From Coriobacteriaceae bacterium (GTDB lineage: Bacteria > Actinomycetota > Coriobacteriia > Coriobacteriales > Coriobacteriaceae): DNA of 64,000 nucleotides. The notes beneath the pieces are model-generated. The model did no database searches. It was given only the letters and a program-made list of their open reading frames with translations, and was not told where the DNA came from. A program made the position numbers and the translations under genes. The DNA lies in NCBI GenBank assembly GCA_025993015.1, contig DAJPFV010000001.1, positions 248,001-312,000 on the forward strand, read 5' to 3'. Of this stretch, positions 23,902 through 32,872 are shown in pieces (position 1 is the stretch's first letter; the number at the start of each line of letters is the position of its first letter).

Positions 23902-25428
23902 CTATACTAGCTCGTGCATAAGGTCGCAATTTCGCGCATATAGCTCATCAAAGATACGGCGGCGCGATGCGTACAGCTCATGAGCGTCCATATCAGGCTC
24001 GATCGTTTGCGCGACCCCAAGAACCCGGGCAAGCTCACCCCATGATGAATAGGCGCCGCCAGCAAGTGCCGCCATAAGAGCATCGCCAAAACATGCGCCC
24101 ACCGTAACCTTCGCAACCGAGACCTCACGACCGCAGACATCGGCAATCGCCTGCATCCATACCGGATTCTTAGTTCCGCCGCCCACGAGCATGATGCGCT
24201 CGATGGGAAGCCCGTGCTCGCGCTCGATGATGTCGACATGAGCCGCAACAGTGTAGGCGATCCCTTCCAAAGCCGCGCGGACCATATGGCCCCGGGTATG
24301 CCTTTCGGTCAGACCGAAGAACACGCCACGCGCCTCGGGATCGTTGAGCGGGGTGCGCTCGCCCGCAAAGTATGGAAGACACAGCAGGCCATCTGCTCCA
24401 GGACCTACCTGCCCGGCATCGTGCGCCATGACCTCATAGGCATCGGGGCCGCCGGAGTGTTCGGCATCCATGACATCGCGGTACAACTCGCGTCGCAACC
24501 ACGCCGTCAACGCACCTGCTGTATTGGTCCCGGCGCAGATGCCGTAGGTTCCGGGGATGATGAATGTCCCTGGCCATAGACGAGCGTCATCGACCATATG
24601 GTCCGCCAAATAGATAAAGTAGGCCGTGCTCCCGAGTTGCACCATCATGTCCCCGGGGCAGAACACTCCAGTAGAAATCGCCTCGGCGCCCGAATCGCCT
24701 GTTCCGACAAGCACCGGCGTATCCCTCGCAAGACCGGTTTCAACCGCCGCCCGATCCGTGATTACGCCGGCGATATCGGTCGCCGCCATGACTTCGGCCA
24801 TCTGGTCGGGACGGCAGAACCGCGCGCACCCGCGCTCATTAACCTGCTACGTCTCACGATCGTATAAGGGAAGGAAATCCTCGGCAAGGTAACGGTCGAT
24901 CGTAAACCTGCCGGTAAGCTTGGCGCATAGATAGGACGAAGCCGTAAGAAACTTCGCCGCCCGCTCATGGACCTCGGGCATATTCTCCTTAAACCAAAGG
25001 ACCTTAGGGGCGATATCCGACGAACACGGATCGTGTCCAAAGAGCTGGCGAGCGCGATCGGGACCATATTCGGAAAGAAGCTCGTCAATCTGCGGCTTCG
25101 AGCGAGCATCGACCCCGTAGAGAATTGCCGGAGCCAAGGCGTGGCAATCTTCATCGACCGGCACGCAATCACAGCCCAAAGCCGACAACCCTACGCAGCG
25201 GATCTGGTTCGCCTCGATGCCCGCGCGCTCGATAAGCTCGCGAGACAGCCGGCAAAAATCACCCCACCAAATCGCTTCTGCATCGTGCTGATACCAACCA
25301 TCCTGAGGGTTCTCGGTCTCATGTTGACAAGATGCCTGCGCCACAATTTGACACTCCGCATCTATTAACACACCCTTGGACGCACTCGTTCCAATGTCGA
25401 TGCCAAGATAGTACGGTATGCCGCTCAC
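23902..25428 (-). pseudogene. FGGY-family sugar kinase interrupted by an in-frame TAG
   Basis: The N-terminal half (MSGIPYYLGIDIGTSASKGV, typical FGGY phosphate-binding loop) and the C-terminal half (LVGTGDSGAEAISTG, MLVGGGTKNPVWMQ) lie in the same frame, separated only by TAG at codon 194 (24847-24849). Sequence on both sides of the stop reads as kinase (LPLYDRET, stop, QVNERGCARFCRPDQM), so a single base change is enough. Full length would be about 508 codons, close to xylulokinase-like proteins. It overlaps the btpA-like gene by 4 bases. It may be dead, translated by readthrough, or a sequencing error. Confidence 0.85.
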
Positions 25429-26234
25429 TCCCCTCTCGCGGCACGGGCGGCAGCCATGAACCGCGCGACCCGTTCGGCTTCGGCAGGGGCGTCGAGCTTG
25501 CCGTCTCGCTTGAGGCAGGTACCGACAAACGCGCCATCATAATGCGAAAACACGTCTGCAACGGTATTCTCGCGACATCCCGTTCCACATACCACCGGCA
25601 CATCGCCAACACGGACGCGCACCTCGTCGGCAAGCTCGCCCGAAGCGCCGCGCCCGGCAGCAGACCCGCCAATAACAAGGGCGTCGGGTAGGCAGTTGAA
25701 TACCAGCGAATCGGCAATATCGGGAGTCGATCGGTCGTTAAGGTACACCTCGCCCTCGCTTGTGATGAAATGGAACATCTTTAGGTCATCCAGACGCAGG
25801 GCGGCACGGCGGCGCATGGTGTGCGCAAAGTCACGATTGATCAGGCCAAGATCGCCAGCCCAGGCACCGCAGAAATTGCAGCGTGTAAACTGCGCCTCAA
25901 CGGCGGCGCACAGCTCGATCGTGGCATCGCCGTCATAAATAGCCTCTGCACCCCAAGGGGTCGAGAAATCTGCGGCAAGAGCTCCGATGACATGCCCCAT
26001 AGCGGCAAGGGTCACTGCCGACACATGCTGCTCGTAGGGCATCGATAGCTCATTGGTGATCAGAATGCCGTCCACGCCACCCGACTGCAGCGCTTCGAGA
26101 TCGCGCTTGGCGGCATCGATCACGCGCGAAACGCTGCCGCCCGGATAATACAGAGGATCGCCAGGCAGCGGCTGCAGATGCAGCATGCCAATTACCGGTT
26201 TCTCGGTCCCAAACATCGAAGCCATAACCGACAT
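25425..26234 (-). CDS. BtpA/SgcQ-family TIM-barrel protein
   Basis: The 269-residue protein matches the BtpA family: PVIGMLHLQPLPGDP, GGVDGILITNELSMP, and a C-terminal phosphate-site-like GTGCRENTVADVFSHYDGAFVGT. Members are named after a photosystem I factor, but many occur in sugar catabolic clusters (SgcQ) with unknown reactions. The start at 26234 follows AAAGGAG. It lies in the frl-like operon next to the broken FGGY kinase. Confidence 0.82.
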   Translation of the reverse strand: MSVMASMFGTEKPVIGMLHLQPLPGDPLYYPGGSVSRVIDAAKRDLEALQSGGVDGILITNELSMPYEQHVSAVTLAAMGHVIGALAADFSTPWGAEAIYDGDATIELCAAVEAQFTRCNFCGAWAGDLGLINRDFAHTMRRRAALRLDDLKMFHFITSEGEVYLNDRSTPDIADSLVFNCLPDALVIGGSAAGRGASGELADEVRVRVGDVPVVCGTGCRENTVADVFSHYDGAFVGTCLKRDGKLDAPAEAERVARFMAAARAARGE

Positions 26235-26275
26235 GGTCAATCTCCTTTAGCTCGCCGACTCACAGACATCAACTG

Positions 26276-26704
26276 CTACTCGCCCAGCACCTCAACGAAC
26301 ACTTTTCGCTTCTGAGGTCCATCGAACTCCGCAAGGTAGATGTTCTGGGCCCCGCCACATACAATGTGGCCGTCTTGAACGGGGAAGAAGCAGCTATTGC
26401 CGCAAATCATGCTCTTGATATGACCACAGGAGTTATTGCCCGTGGCACCATAGCTCGGCAAGAAATGAGAATGCGCATAGGGGGCATTGGGCGGGGCAAT
26501 GCGATCGAGCGTCTCCATGAGATCGGTCTCCACGCACGGAAGCCCCTCGTTCACCACGATGCCGCAAGTCGTATGCGACAAAATAATCGCTGCCAGTCCA
26601 TCGGTCACCGCACTACGCTCGATGGCGGCATGCACATCTTCTGTGATATCGATGAACTGGTCGGGCGCCGTCGATAGATAGCTCAATGTCTCGAGTGTCA
26701 CCAT
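26276..26704 (-). CDS. YjbQ/UPF0047 family protein
   Basis: The 142-residue protein matches YjbQ (secondary thiamine-phosphate synthase-like, UPF0047): FIDITEDVHAAIE, IILSHTTCGIVVNEG, AHSHFLPSYG and NNSCGHIKSMICG with conserved His and Cys. I start at Met 26704 (MVTLETLSYLS), matching family N-termini; it comes just after the upstream amidohydrolase stop. Its presence in a sugar-amine cluster is seen in other bacteria for YjbQ-like genes, but the reaction is unknown. Confidence 0.82.
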   Translation of the reverse strand: MVTLETLSYLSTAPDQFIDITEDVHAAIERSAVTDGLAAIILSHTTCGIVVNEGLPCVETDLMETLDRIAPPNAPYAHSHFLPSYGATGNNSCGHIKSMICGNSCFFPVQDGHIVCGGAQNIYLAEFDGPQKRKVFVEVLGE

Positions 26705-26705
26705 G

Positions 26706-27566
26706 TCACTCATCACCTTTCAGAAAACGCAGCGCCGTACCGGAATACAGATTCTCCCGCGCCTCATCGCGCATGGGCACAGTATCAAGCGCCCGCTTGA
26801 GCTTGAAGGCGCGGAAGCGTGGCGTATTGCTGGCAAACATCACCTGATGAGACAGGGCACGCTCATACCACAGCGGTCCCATATCGACGGTGAAGAGCCG
26901 CTGCATCATTTCTTCGGGCGAATCGATATAGGTAATAGAGGCATCCGTATAGCAATTGGGATACTTGAGCAGCATCGCCACGGTCTCGCGCACCCAGGGC
27001 CAGCCAAAGTGCGTCAGGTTAAAGCGCACATCCGGATGCGTTGCGATGGTGTGCTCAAACGCAAGCGGGTGGCTTCGCGAAAGCTCCGCACCCGGCTCCC
27101 AGGACATACCGGCATGGAAAACCACCGGCTTGTTGTAGCGCTCACAGAGCTTGTAGAGCGGCTCGGCCACGGCATCATCGGGCGCAAAACCTTGCTTTGC
27201 CGGATGCAGGCAGAGCCCCTTGGCCCCCAGCTCGGTAAAGGCACGCTCCAGCTCATCGGCGGCGCCACTCACTTGCGGGTCCACGCTCGCGAATCCCCAT
27301 AGGCGATCGGGGTGCGCGGCAACAAGCGCGGCAACCTGGTCGTTGGTGCCAAAGTGCCCGCCGCACGCCGTGGTCACATCGAGCGGCATGAGCACGCTTT
27401 TCCGCACATCGCAGACATCCATTTCGGCCACGAGCTCATCCCAGTCCATGGGGCCCATGTGCCCCATGCCAAACTCACGCTCCCAAAAACCAAAGCCGTC
27501 TGGCTCGTCGCCTGGCGTATAGATCTCGCCGTAGAGCATGGGCTGGACCAGCATATCGATTACCAT
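26706..27566 (-). CDS. Amidohydrolase_2-type TIM-barrel protein lacking the first HxH
   Basis: The 286-residue protein resembles the amidohydrolase-2 (decarboxylase-like) family: WGFASVDPQ, GAKGLCLHP, VVFHAGMSWEPG, NLTHFGWPW and MFASNTPRFR. The N-terminus reads MVIDMLVQPMLYGE, where an HxH pair normally follows ID. It therefore may bind metal differently or not at all. GAAAGGAG precedes the ATG. It lies in the second half of the frl-like cluster after the PfkB kinase. Confidence 0.75.
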   Translation of the reverse strand: MVIDMLVQPMLYGEIYTPGDEPDGFGFWEREFGMGHMGPMDWDELVAEMDVCDVRKSVLMPLDVTTACGGHFGTNDQVAALVAAHPDRLWGFASVDPQVSGAADELERAFTELGAKGLCLHPAKQGFAPDDAVAEPLYKLCERYNKPVVFHAGMSWEPGAELSRSHPLAFEHTIATHPDVRFNLTHFGWPWVRETVAMLLKYPNCYTDASITYIDSPEEMMQRLFTVDMGPLWYERALSHQVMFASNTPRFRAFKLKRALDTVPMRDEARENLYSGTALRFLKGDE

Positions 27567-27593
27567 CTTGCACTCCTTTCCAGGCTTTTATTC

Positions 27594-28394
27594 CTAGTAC
27601 GGTTCGAACGACCCAATGACTCGGGACGAAAGCTCGGCACCGGCATGCATGCACGCCGGCACGTCAAGCCCATCCAGTACACCCTTGGTGAATCCGGCGA
27701 TATACGAGTCGCCGGCGCCCACGGTATTGACAACCTTCTCGGCCGGCACGATCCCACATTCATAGAAGCGCTCACCGTCATAGGCGATGCTTCCCTTCTC
27801 GCCAAGTGTGGCGACTGCCACGCGCGGGCCCAGCTCCTGCACATGGCGCACCCAGTCGCGCAGCTCCGCGCTATCCTCCTCAAACGACATAAAGGCATAG
27901 TCAACGTAAGGAAAATGGTTCTCACAGGCGTATTCGGGATCTTGACTGAACACCGAAAAGTCCATGACGACGGTCTTGCCTGCCTCGTGCCATTCGGGCA
28001 GCAGGTCTAAGCAGTTTCCAAACAGGTCGGTATGGATGACATCGTGCTCCAGGATAAATGCCCGGTCATCATCGTTTGGTCGGTACGTTTCCATGACACC
28101 GTCAATCGCTTCGAGATGCACGCGGTCGACGCCGTCCTTCAACGCCATGAGCATCACCGAGGTATCGCCGTCCTCCACGCGAAGATGCGAGATGTCGAAC
28201 CCCTCGGCAGCCAGCGCCTCGCGCATTTTGTCTCCGTACTCGTCCTTTCCGACGACCGACACCGCAGATACCGATATGCCCATTCGCGCCAGGTGGATAC
28301 CCCAGTCGATGCCATTGCCAGTCGGATAGAACACGCCGATGTTTTGGTACACGTCCGCACAGCAAAAGCCAGCTGCACATGCTTTGATATTCAT
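27594..28394 (-). CDS. PfkB-family sugar kinase (second kinase of cluster)
   Basis: The 266-residue ribokinase-fold enzyme has GNGIDWGIHLARMG (substrate side), VGKDEYGDKMREAL and the catalytic/anion-hole motif NTVGAGDSYIAGF. It resembles FrlD-type kinases but differs from the neighbour at 28513. The start at 28394 has GGAG in front. A terminator-like hairpin sits just upstream, so this gene and those after it may be expressed at a different level. Two kinases suggest two related substrates or a two-step pathway. Confidence 0.85.
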   Translation of the reverse strand: MNIKACAAGFCCADVYQNIGVFYPTGNGIDWGIHLARMGISVSAVSVVGKDEYGDKMREALAAEGFDISHLRVEDGDTSVMLMALKDGVDRVHLEAIDGVMETYRPNDDDRAFILEHDVIHTDLFGNCLDLLPEWHEAGKTVVMDFSVFSQDPEYACENHFPYVDYAFMSFEEDSAELRDWVRHVQELGPRVAVATLGEKGSIAYDGERFYECGIVPAEKVVNTVGAGDSYIAGFTKGVLDGLDVPACMHAGAELSSRVIGSFEPY

Positions 28395-28411
28395 AGTCTT
28401 CTCCAGCAATC

Positions 28412-28440
28412 AAAAAGGGGCCCACCCAAGGCGAGCCCCT
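28412..28440 (-). terminator. Terminator-like hairpin between the two PfkB kinase genes
   Basis: On the minus strand AGGGGC...GCCCCT (14-base imperfectly paired interior) is followed by TTTTTG. It would partly uncouple the upstream frl-like genes from the downstream kinase, amidohydrolase, YjbQ, BtpA and FGGY genes. Confidence 0.6.
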
Positions 28441-28512
28441 ATCCGAATTCCGATGTAATCTAGCGTCAGTCAGCCAAGGCTTCAGCCCCAAGCCTCCCGG
28501 CGCTTTCTCAGG

Positions 28513-29376
28513 CTACTCGGCGATCGGAGCTCCGTGGCCCCAAGAGCCCTCCATGCCGCACACGGTCGAGGCAAAACCTGCCGCAAAATCGAGCGCACGC
28601 TCAATGGCCTCAGGTCCGTCCTCGCCGCGCTTGGCGGAATCGAGATAGCACATCATGAATGAAGTCAGGAACGAGTCACCGGCTCCCATGGTGTCCTTCA
28701 TGTCCGTTACAGGCTTTGCCAGCTGGCGATAGTAGCGCTCGCCGTCATAGGCGATGCAGCCCTCGGCGCCCGCCGTTGCGGACACAAAGCGCGGGCCCAA
28801 ATTCTTAACCCAAGCGAGGCGCTCACGAATCTCATCCTCACTTGCAGCGTCGGCAGCGCTAAAGAAGGCGAAGTCGACAAACGGGGCAATCTGCTCATAG
28901 TATTCATCGGTGGAATCGTCCGAGAAGTCAAACGATACGGTGATGCCCGCAGCCTTCAGCTTGGGAAGCTCGCGCTCGGTAAAGCAGTAGTTGCCCGAGT
29001 GGACTACGTCGAACTGCTTCATGTATGCCAGGTCAAAGCGATCGAGCACATAGCGCGCATCGCCACGGATACCGCCCTCGTTGGAGCCGAGGAAAACACG
29101 GTCGCCCTCGATAACCGTCACACGCGCCGCGCCGTTCTCGCCAATGAGCTGCTCGCACTTAGCGAGCTCGATACCCTCGTCCTCGAGACTTGCAATCACA
29201 TGCTCGGCAGCGGCGTCGTTACCAAAGATGCCCATGTACGCGGAGCGCGCGGCACCGCACTTCTTGGCGTAAACGGCAAAATTCACCGCATTGCCGCCGG
29301 GATACATGGTATGGATATGCTCATAGCGATCGACGACGTTGTCACCGAACCCGAGCGCGTTAACGTTAAAAGACAT
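28513..29376 (-). CDS. PfkB-family kinase, fructoselysine 6-kinase-like
   Basis: The 287-residue protein resembles FrlD: GFGDNVVDRY, YPGGNAVNFAVYAKKCG, GDRVFLGSNEGG, VSFDFSDDSTDEYY, and DTMGAGDSFLTSF with the catalytic Asp. FrlD phosphorylates fructoselysine at C6 before deglycation by FrlB. The FrlB-like SIS protein is encoded 14 bases upstream on the same strand, which supports this role. The exact glycated amine is not determined by sequence. Confidence 0.85.
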   Translation of the reverse strand: MSFNVNALGFGDNVVDRYEHIHTMYPGGNAVNFAVYAKKCGAARSAYMGIFGNDAAAEHVIASLEDEGIELAKCEQLIGENGAARVTVIEGDRVFLGSNEGGIRGDARYVLDRFDLAYMKQFDVVHSGNYCFTERELPKLKAAGITVSFDFSDDSTDEYYEQIAPFVDFAFFSAADAASEDEIRERLAWVKNLGPRFVSATAGAEGCIAYDGERYYRQLAKPVTDMKDTMGAGDSFLTSFMMCYLDSAKRGEDGPEAIERALDFAAGFASTVCGMEGSWGHGAPIAE

Positions 29377-29390
29377 GGTATCTATCCTTC

Positions 29391-30359
29391 CTAGTACTCA
29401 ACAACGCCCATGTAGCGGCGGAAGTCGGGGTCGTGATCGAACACCTTGCCGCGCGCTGCACGCAGCTCGCAGTTCATAGCGTAGAACAGCACCGGATCCA
29501 GATAGGCACGAACGCTCGCCGGCACGGCCTCCATACCGTACTCCTTGGCATCAAGCACCATCAGCGTGTCGGTATGGGTCTCGAGGAACGCCAGGGCGCG
29601 CTCGTCCATAGGACGGCACTCGCTCGAGCCCATCTGCAAGAAGTAGAAGACGCCATCCTGGGTAGCCTCAAAGGGGCCATGGAAGTACTCGGCGGAGTGG
29701 ATATAGCTGCAGTGCTGCCACTGCATCTCCATCAGCGAGCAGATAGCGAAGCCGTACGTCTGGCTAAAGTTGGGACCGCTGCCCAGGATATAGAAGAACT
29801 CATGCTCCTGGCAAAGCTTGGCGAAGCGATCGCCCAGCTCGGCATTTACCTTTTCGCGTGCGGGAGGCAGAATCTTATCCATTTCGGCAATACCGGCATA
29901 CATGTCGGCGAGATCGGCGTAGCCCTCCTGCTGGTCGAGCAGCTCGGCCGCGAGCGACAGCGAGATACCGGCAGGAACTTCGGCCTGCGGAACGCCCTCG
30001 CCCCACGGGTACACCCAGGTGACCCACTTGCCATTATCGATCTTGGAACCGGCGTTATCGGTCTGCGCGATCACCGTCGCGCCCGCGGCAAGGGCAATCT
30101 CGCAGCCCTCGACGACCTCGGGGGTATTGCCGCTGTGACTGCAGGCAATGACCAGAGACTTCTCGCCCAGGCGACGGGGACGCATGATGTCGAACTCACG
30201 GGCCGTATAGATATACGAGGTGAACGTCGTCGCCTCGCGCTGCAAGAGCTCATGGGCCGGAATCAGATCGATCATGGAGCCACCGCAGGCGATCCAGTAG
30301 GCGCTGTCGAACTTGCCCTTCTCGGCAATTGCTTCCTTAATCAGATCATGTGCGTTCAT
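29391..30359 (-). CDS. SIS-domain fructosamine-6-phosphate deglycase-like protein
   Basis: The 322-residue protein has two SIS domains. ACSHSGNTPEV is the first phosphate loop; FFYILGSGPNFSQTYGFA the second; MEMQWQHCSYIHSAEYFHGPFE carries the catalytic Glu/His region seen in FrlB. The end PDFRRYMGVVEY is typical of this family. It should split a phosphorylated fructosamine into glucose 6-phosphate and free amine. I start at 30359, behind AAAGGAAC. Confidence 0.87.
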   Translation of the reverse strand: MNAHDLIKEAIAEKGKFDSAYWIACGGSMIDLIPAHELLQREATTFTSYIYTAREFDIMRPRRLGEKSLVIACSHSGNTPEVVEGCEIALAAGATVIAQTDNAGSKIDNGKWVTWVYPWGEGVPQAEVPAGISLSLAAELLDQQEGYADLADMYAGIAEMDKILPPAREKVNAELGDRFAKLCQEHEFFYILGSGPNFSQTYGFAICSLMEMQWQHCSYIHSAEYFHGPFEATQDGVFYFLQMGSSECRPMDERALAFLETHTDTLMVLDAKEYGMEAVPASVRAYLDPVLFYAMNCELRAARGKVFDHDPDFRRYMGVVEY

Positions 30360-30382
30360 GTTTAGTTCCTTTCCAGCTTGGC

Positions 30383-30412
30383 CGGCCATGCAGGACGTGT
30401 CTTGCATGGCCG
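30383..30412. other. Hairpin between the FrlC-like and FrlB-like genes
   Basis: CGGCCATGCA pairs with TGCATGGCCG, with an inner GAC/GTC. No T-run follows, so it probably acts as an mRNA processing or stability element inside the operon. Confidence 0.5.
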
Positions 30413-30425
30413 AGCAAAATCTTAT

Positions 30426-31277
30426 CTAGTCAATCAGATACTTCTCGAAGGCGGCCATGTTCTTGGCATCTGCCGCCGCCGGATCATCGAAGTAGCGACC
30501 GTCCGTGATTTCCTGGCCCAACATGCCATCGAAACCATGGGCGTTGAGCGTGGCGACGAAGGCATCCATATCGTGCTTGCCGTCACCCCAGACCAGATGG
30601 CCATAGGGATCGCCGTCGATAAAGTGCATCTCGTGGATCGCACCGTCGCCAAATGCGGCAAACCAGTCCTCGAGCGACTCACCCGCAACGCCCATTGCGG
30701 TCGTATCGACCATAGGCTGCAGGTACGGACTCGCGACCTCATCAATCATGCGCTTAGCATCGGCGACGGTCGTCACAAGGTTGCTCTCCTCGGGACGCAG
30801 GCTCTCCATCGTTAGCACCAGACCGTGCTCGCCGGCATACTCCGCCAAGATGGATAGGTGCTCGCGACTGCGCTTCCACGCCTCTTCGCGATCCTCGTCC
30901 CAGTCACCCCAACCCGAGTTTACGGACATGCGGTCGCATCCCAGCACCTCGGCAAGCTCGATGCCATGCTTGAAGTACGCCAGGCTCCGCTGCTCATGGA
31001 GCGGCTTACGAGCGCAATACTGCCATGGGTAGACCACGTTCTCGGGACAGAGCGTCCGATAGCGCAGACCACGGTCGGCGGCCTTTTTCGCCAGAACCTC
31101 GGCCTCAAAATACCCAGTGTGATCGAGCGTCACATGGGGCTCGGCGCACCACAGCTCGATGGACTCAAAGCCCAGGCGCTGTTGCGTATCCAAAAAATAG
31201 TCGAGCGACCACATGATGTAGTGGATGTTCATGCCCGCGATCTGCTCGCGACGCAGCGTCGGTTTGGTTTCAGACAT
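30426..31277 (-). CDS. Sugar phosphate isomerase/epimerase family, FrlC-like
   Basis: The 283-residue TIM barrel resembles FrlC, which epimerises psicoselysine to fructoselysine. Visible motifs are GFESIELWCAEPHVTL, TLCPENVVYPWQYC, LTMESLRPEESN (metal Glu), PMVDTTAM, EMHFIDGDPYGHLVWGDG and MLGQEITDGRYF. AAGGAGG precedes the ATG. It starts one base after the upstream amidohydrolase stop, so it is co-translated in the operon. Confidence 0.85.
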   Translation of the reverse strand: MSETKPTLRREQIAGMNIHYIMWSLDYFLDTQQRLGFESIELWCAEPHVTLDHTGYFEAEVLAKKAADRGLRYRTLCPENVVYPWQYCARKPLHEQRSLAYFKHGIELAEVLGCDRMSVNSGWGDWDEDREEAWKRSREHLSILAEYAGEHGLVLTMESLRPEESNLVTTVADAKRMIDEVASPYLQPMVDTTAMGVAGESLEDWFAAFGDGAIHEMHFIDGDPYGHLVWGDGKHDMDAFVATLNAHGFDGMLGQEITDGRYFDDPAAADAKNMAAFEKYLID

Positions 31278-31278
31278 G

Positions 31279-32862
31279 CTAAACCTCCTTATTTCGGTCG
31301 AACACGATACGTCCGTCCGACATGGTCATATCAACAGCAAGGTCACAAGCATCATGGTAGTCAAGGCCAAACACATCGCGATCGAGCACACAGATGTCGG
31401 CAAGCTTACCGGCCTCGAGCGTCCCCAGCTCATCCTCGCGCATGAGGTCATATGCGCCCCCTGCCGTCCACGCACGAAGGAGCTCGGCAATCGTCAGCGT
31501 ATTGCCCTCATTCACGGACAAACCGTCGGCAAAGAAACCGCCGCATGCGCTAAATACTGATTCGCCCAAGCTCGGAATCAAGAGCGGGAGGTCGGTGCCA
31601 CAGCACACCGTGCACCCCGCGTCTTCCATACCGCGACGGTTCCAGCTGTGCAGCAGTCGGACCTCGCCGATCTGCCGACGCATCATCGACAGGCAGTCCT
31701 CGCGTTTATCGAGCGTGAGGATCTGGGGGTAGACCTCGCAGATTCCGCCCAGCTTGCCAAACAGGGCAAGGTCTTCCGGATCAGAGTTCTCGAGGTCGGT
31801 AATCGCATGGCGTCGAAGCATGACTCCGTGTTCATCTCGCGGCAGCGAAGCATACAGCGCAACGGTGTGGCGAACGGCGCCGTCACCCTGACAATGAAGC
31901 GAGTAACGGAAGCCCTCGGCATCAATCGCGCGCAGCTCGTCCTCAATCAAACCCCACTCGGGCTCCTCGACAACCGTCTTGCCGGCAGCCCCTGCATCGG
32001 CCGTCTCCTCATAAGGATCGATCATCTCGGCAAGTCCTGCCCACACGCCACGATCGGTCATACGGTTGAAGCCCGAGAAACGAACAAACGGTCCCTGGAA
32101 GCGATCGCGCGCCGCACGAGCATAGGACAGATTCGCCCCGGCGCCCACCGGCTGCGACATCATGGAGACGCGAACCGTCAGCTCGCCAGATTCCTCACGA
32201 CGCGCCATCTCGTCGGCAAATCCGTAATAGTCGTCGAAGGCCATCTCTTTGATAGCCGTGACACCGCGAGCGTTCAGCATCGCCATGTAATCAGAATACC
32301 CGGCGCGTACCTCGGGAAGCGCCAGGAAGTCCCGCATCATACGCCAGGTCTTCTCGGCGTAGCAGGCCTCGGGCGTAAAACCATAGCGCTCGCTGGCGGC
32401 GGCGTTGAGAACGCACGTCTCGGCACCCGGAGTAAAGCAAACAACAGGAACGTCTCCGAAGGCGTCGTCGAGCGCTGCCGCCGTTTTTTCATTCTCGGCG
32501 CCTTCGGCGAGCGATGCGGGAAGGTCGTGCCCAAAGGCGGCGGCACAATCGAGATGGGCATCCTTCCACAAACGCAGAAGCGCTACCACTTCGTCGACGT
32601 CAGAGGCTTCGGATAAGTCGGCTCCCAAGCTCCGCAACGCCCAGCCCGTATAGAACGTATGCACATCGACCAAGCCAGGCATGACCGTTCTGTCGCCACA
32701 ATCGATCACCTCATCTGCCTGGGCGAGAAACGAGTCTGCCTCGCCAGCGCTACCGACGGCTTCAATCCGATTGCCGCGTACCGCGACAAAACCTTCAAAC
32801 GGCTGGTCTTCCGTACCGGTGAAGACGCTCTTGGACGTCAGCACCGTCAAACGATCGGACAT
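31279..32862 (-). CDS. YtcJ-like amidohydrolase family protein with altered metal site
   Basis: The 527-residue protein resembles amidohydrolase-3 (YtcJ) proteins: a beta-sandwich start (TVLTSKSVFTG), PGLVDVHTFYTGW, SLHCQGDGAVRH, and a late CCGTDLPLLIPS with the catalytic Asp, then TIAELLRAWTAGGAY and LGTLEAGKLADICVLD. The usual HxH reads HTF, so one metal ligand is missing. It may hydrolyse an N-acyl or amide bond of a sugar-amine, or be divergent. AAGGAGG precedes ATG 32862; ORF extension upstream overlaps the transporter and was rejected. Confidence 0.78.
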   Translation of the reverse strand: MSDRLTVLTSKSVFTGTEDQPFEGFVAVRGNRIEAVGSAGEADSFLAQADEVIDCGDRTVMPGLVDVHTFYTGWALRSLGADLSEASDVDEVVALLRLWKDAHLDCAAAFGHDLPASLAEGAENEKTAAALDDAFGDVPVVCFTPGAETCVLNAAASERYGFTPEACYAEKTWRMMRDFLALPEVRAGYSDYMAMLNARGVTAIKEMAFDDYYGFADEMARREESGELTVRVSMMSQPVGAGANLSYARAARDRFQGPFVRFSGFNRMTDRGVWAGLAEMIDPYEETADAGAAGKTVVEEPEWGLIEDELRAIDAEGFRYSLHCQGDGAVRHTVALYASLPRDEHGVMLRRHAITDLENSDPEDLALFGKLGGICEVYPQILTLDKREDCLSMMRRQIGEVRLLHSWNRRGMEDAGCTVCCGTDLPLLIPSLGESVFSACGGFFADGLSVNEGNTLTIAELLRAWTAGGAYDLMREDELGTLEAGKLADICVLDRDVFGLDYHDACDLAVDMTMSDGRIVFDRNKEV

Positions 32863-32872
32863 CGCGACCTCC

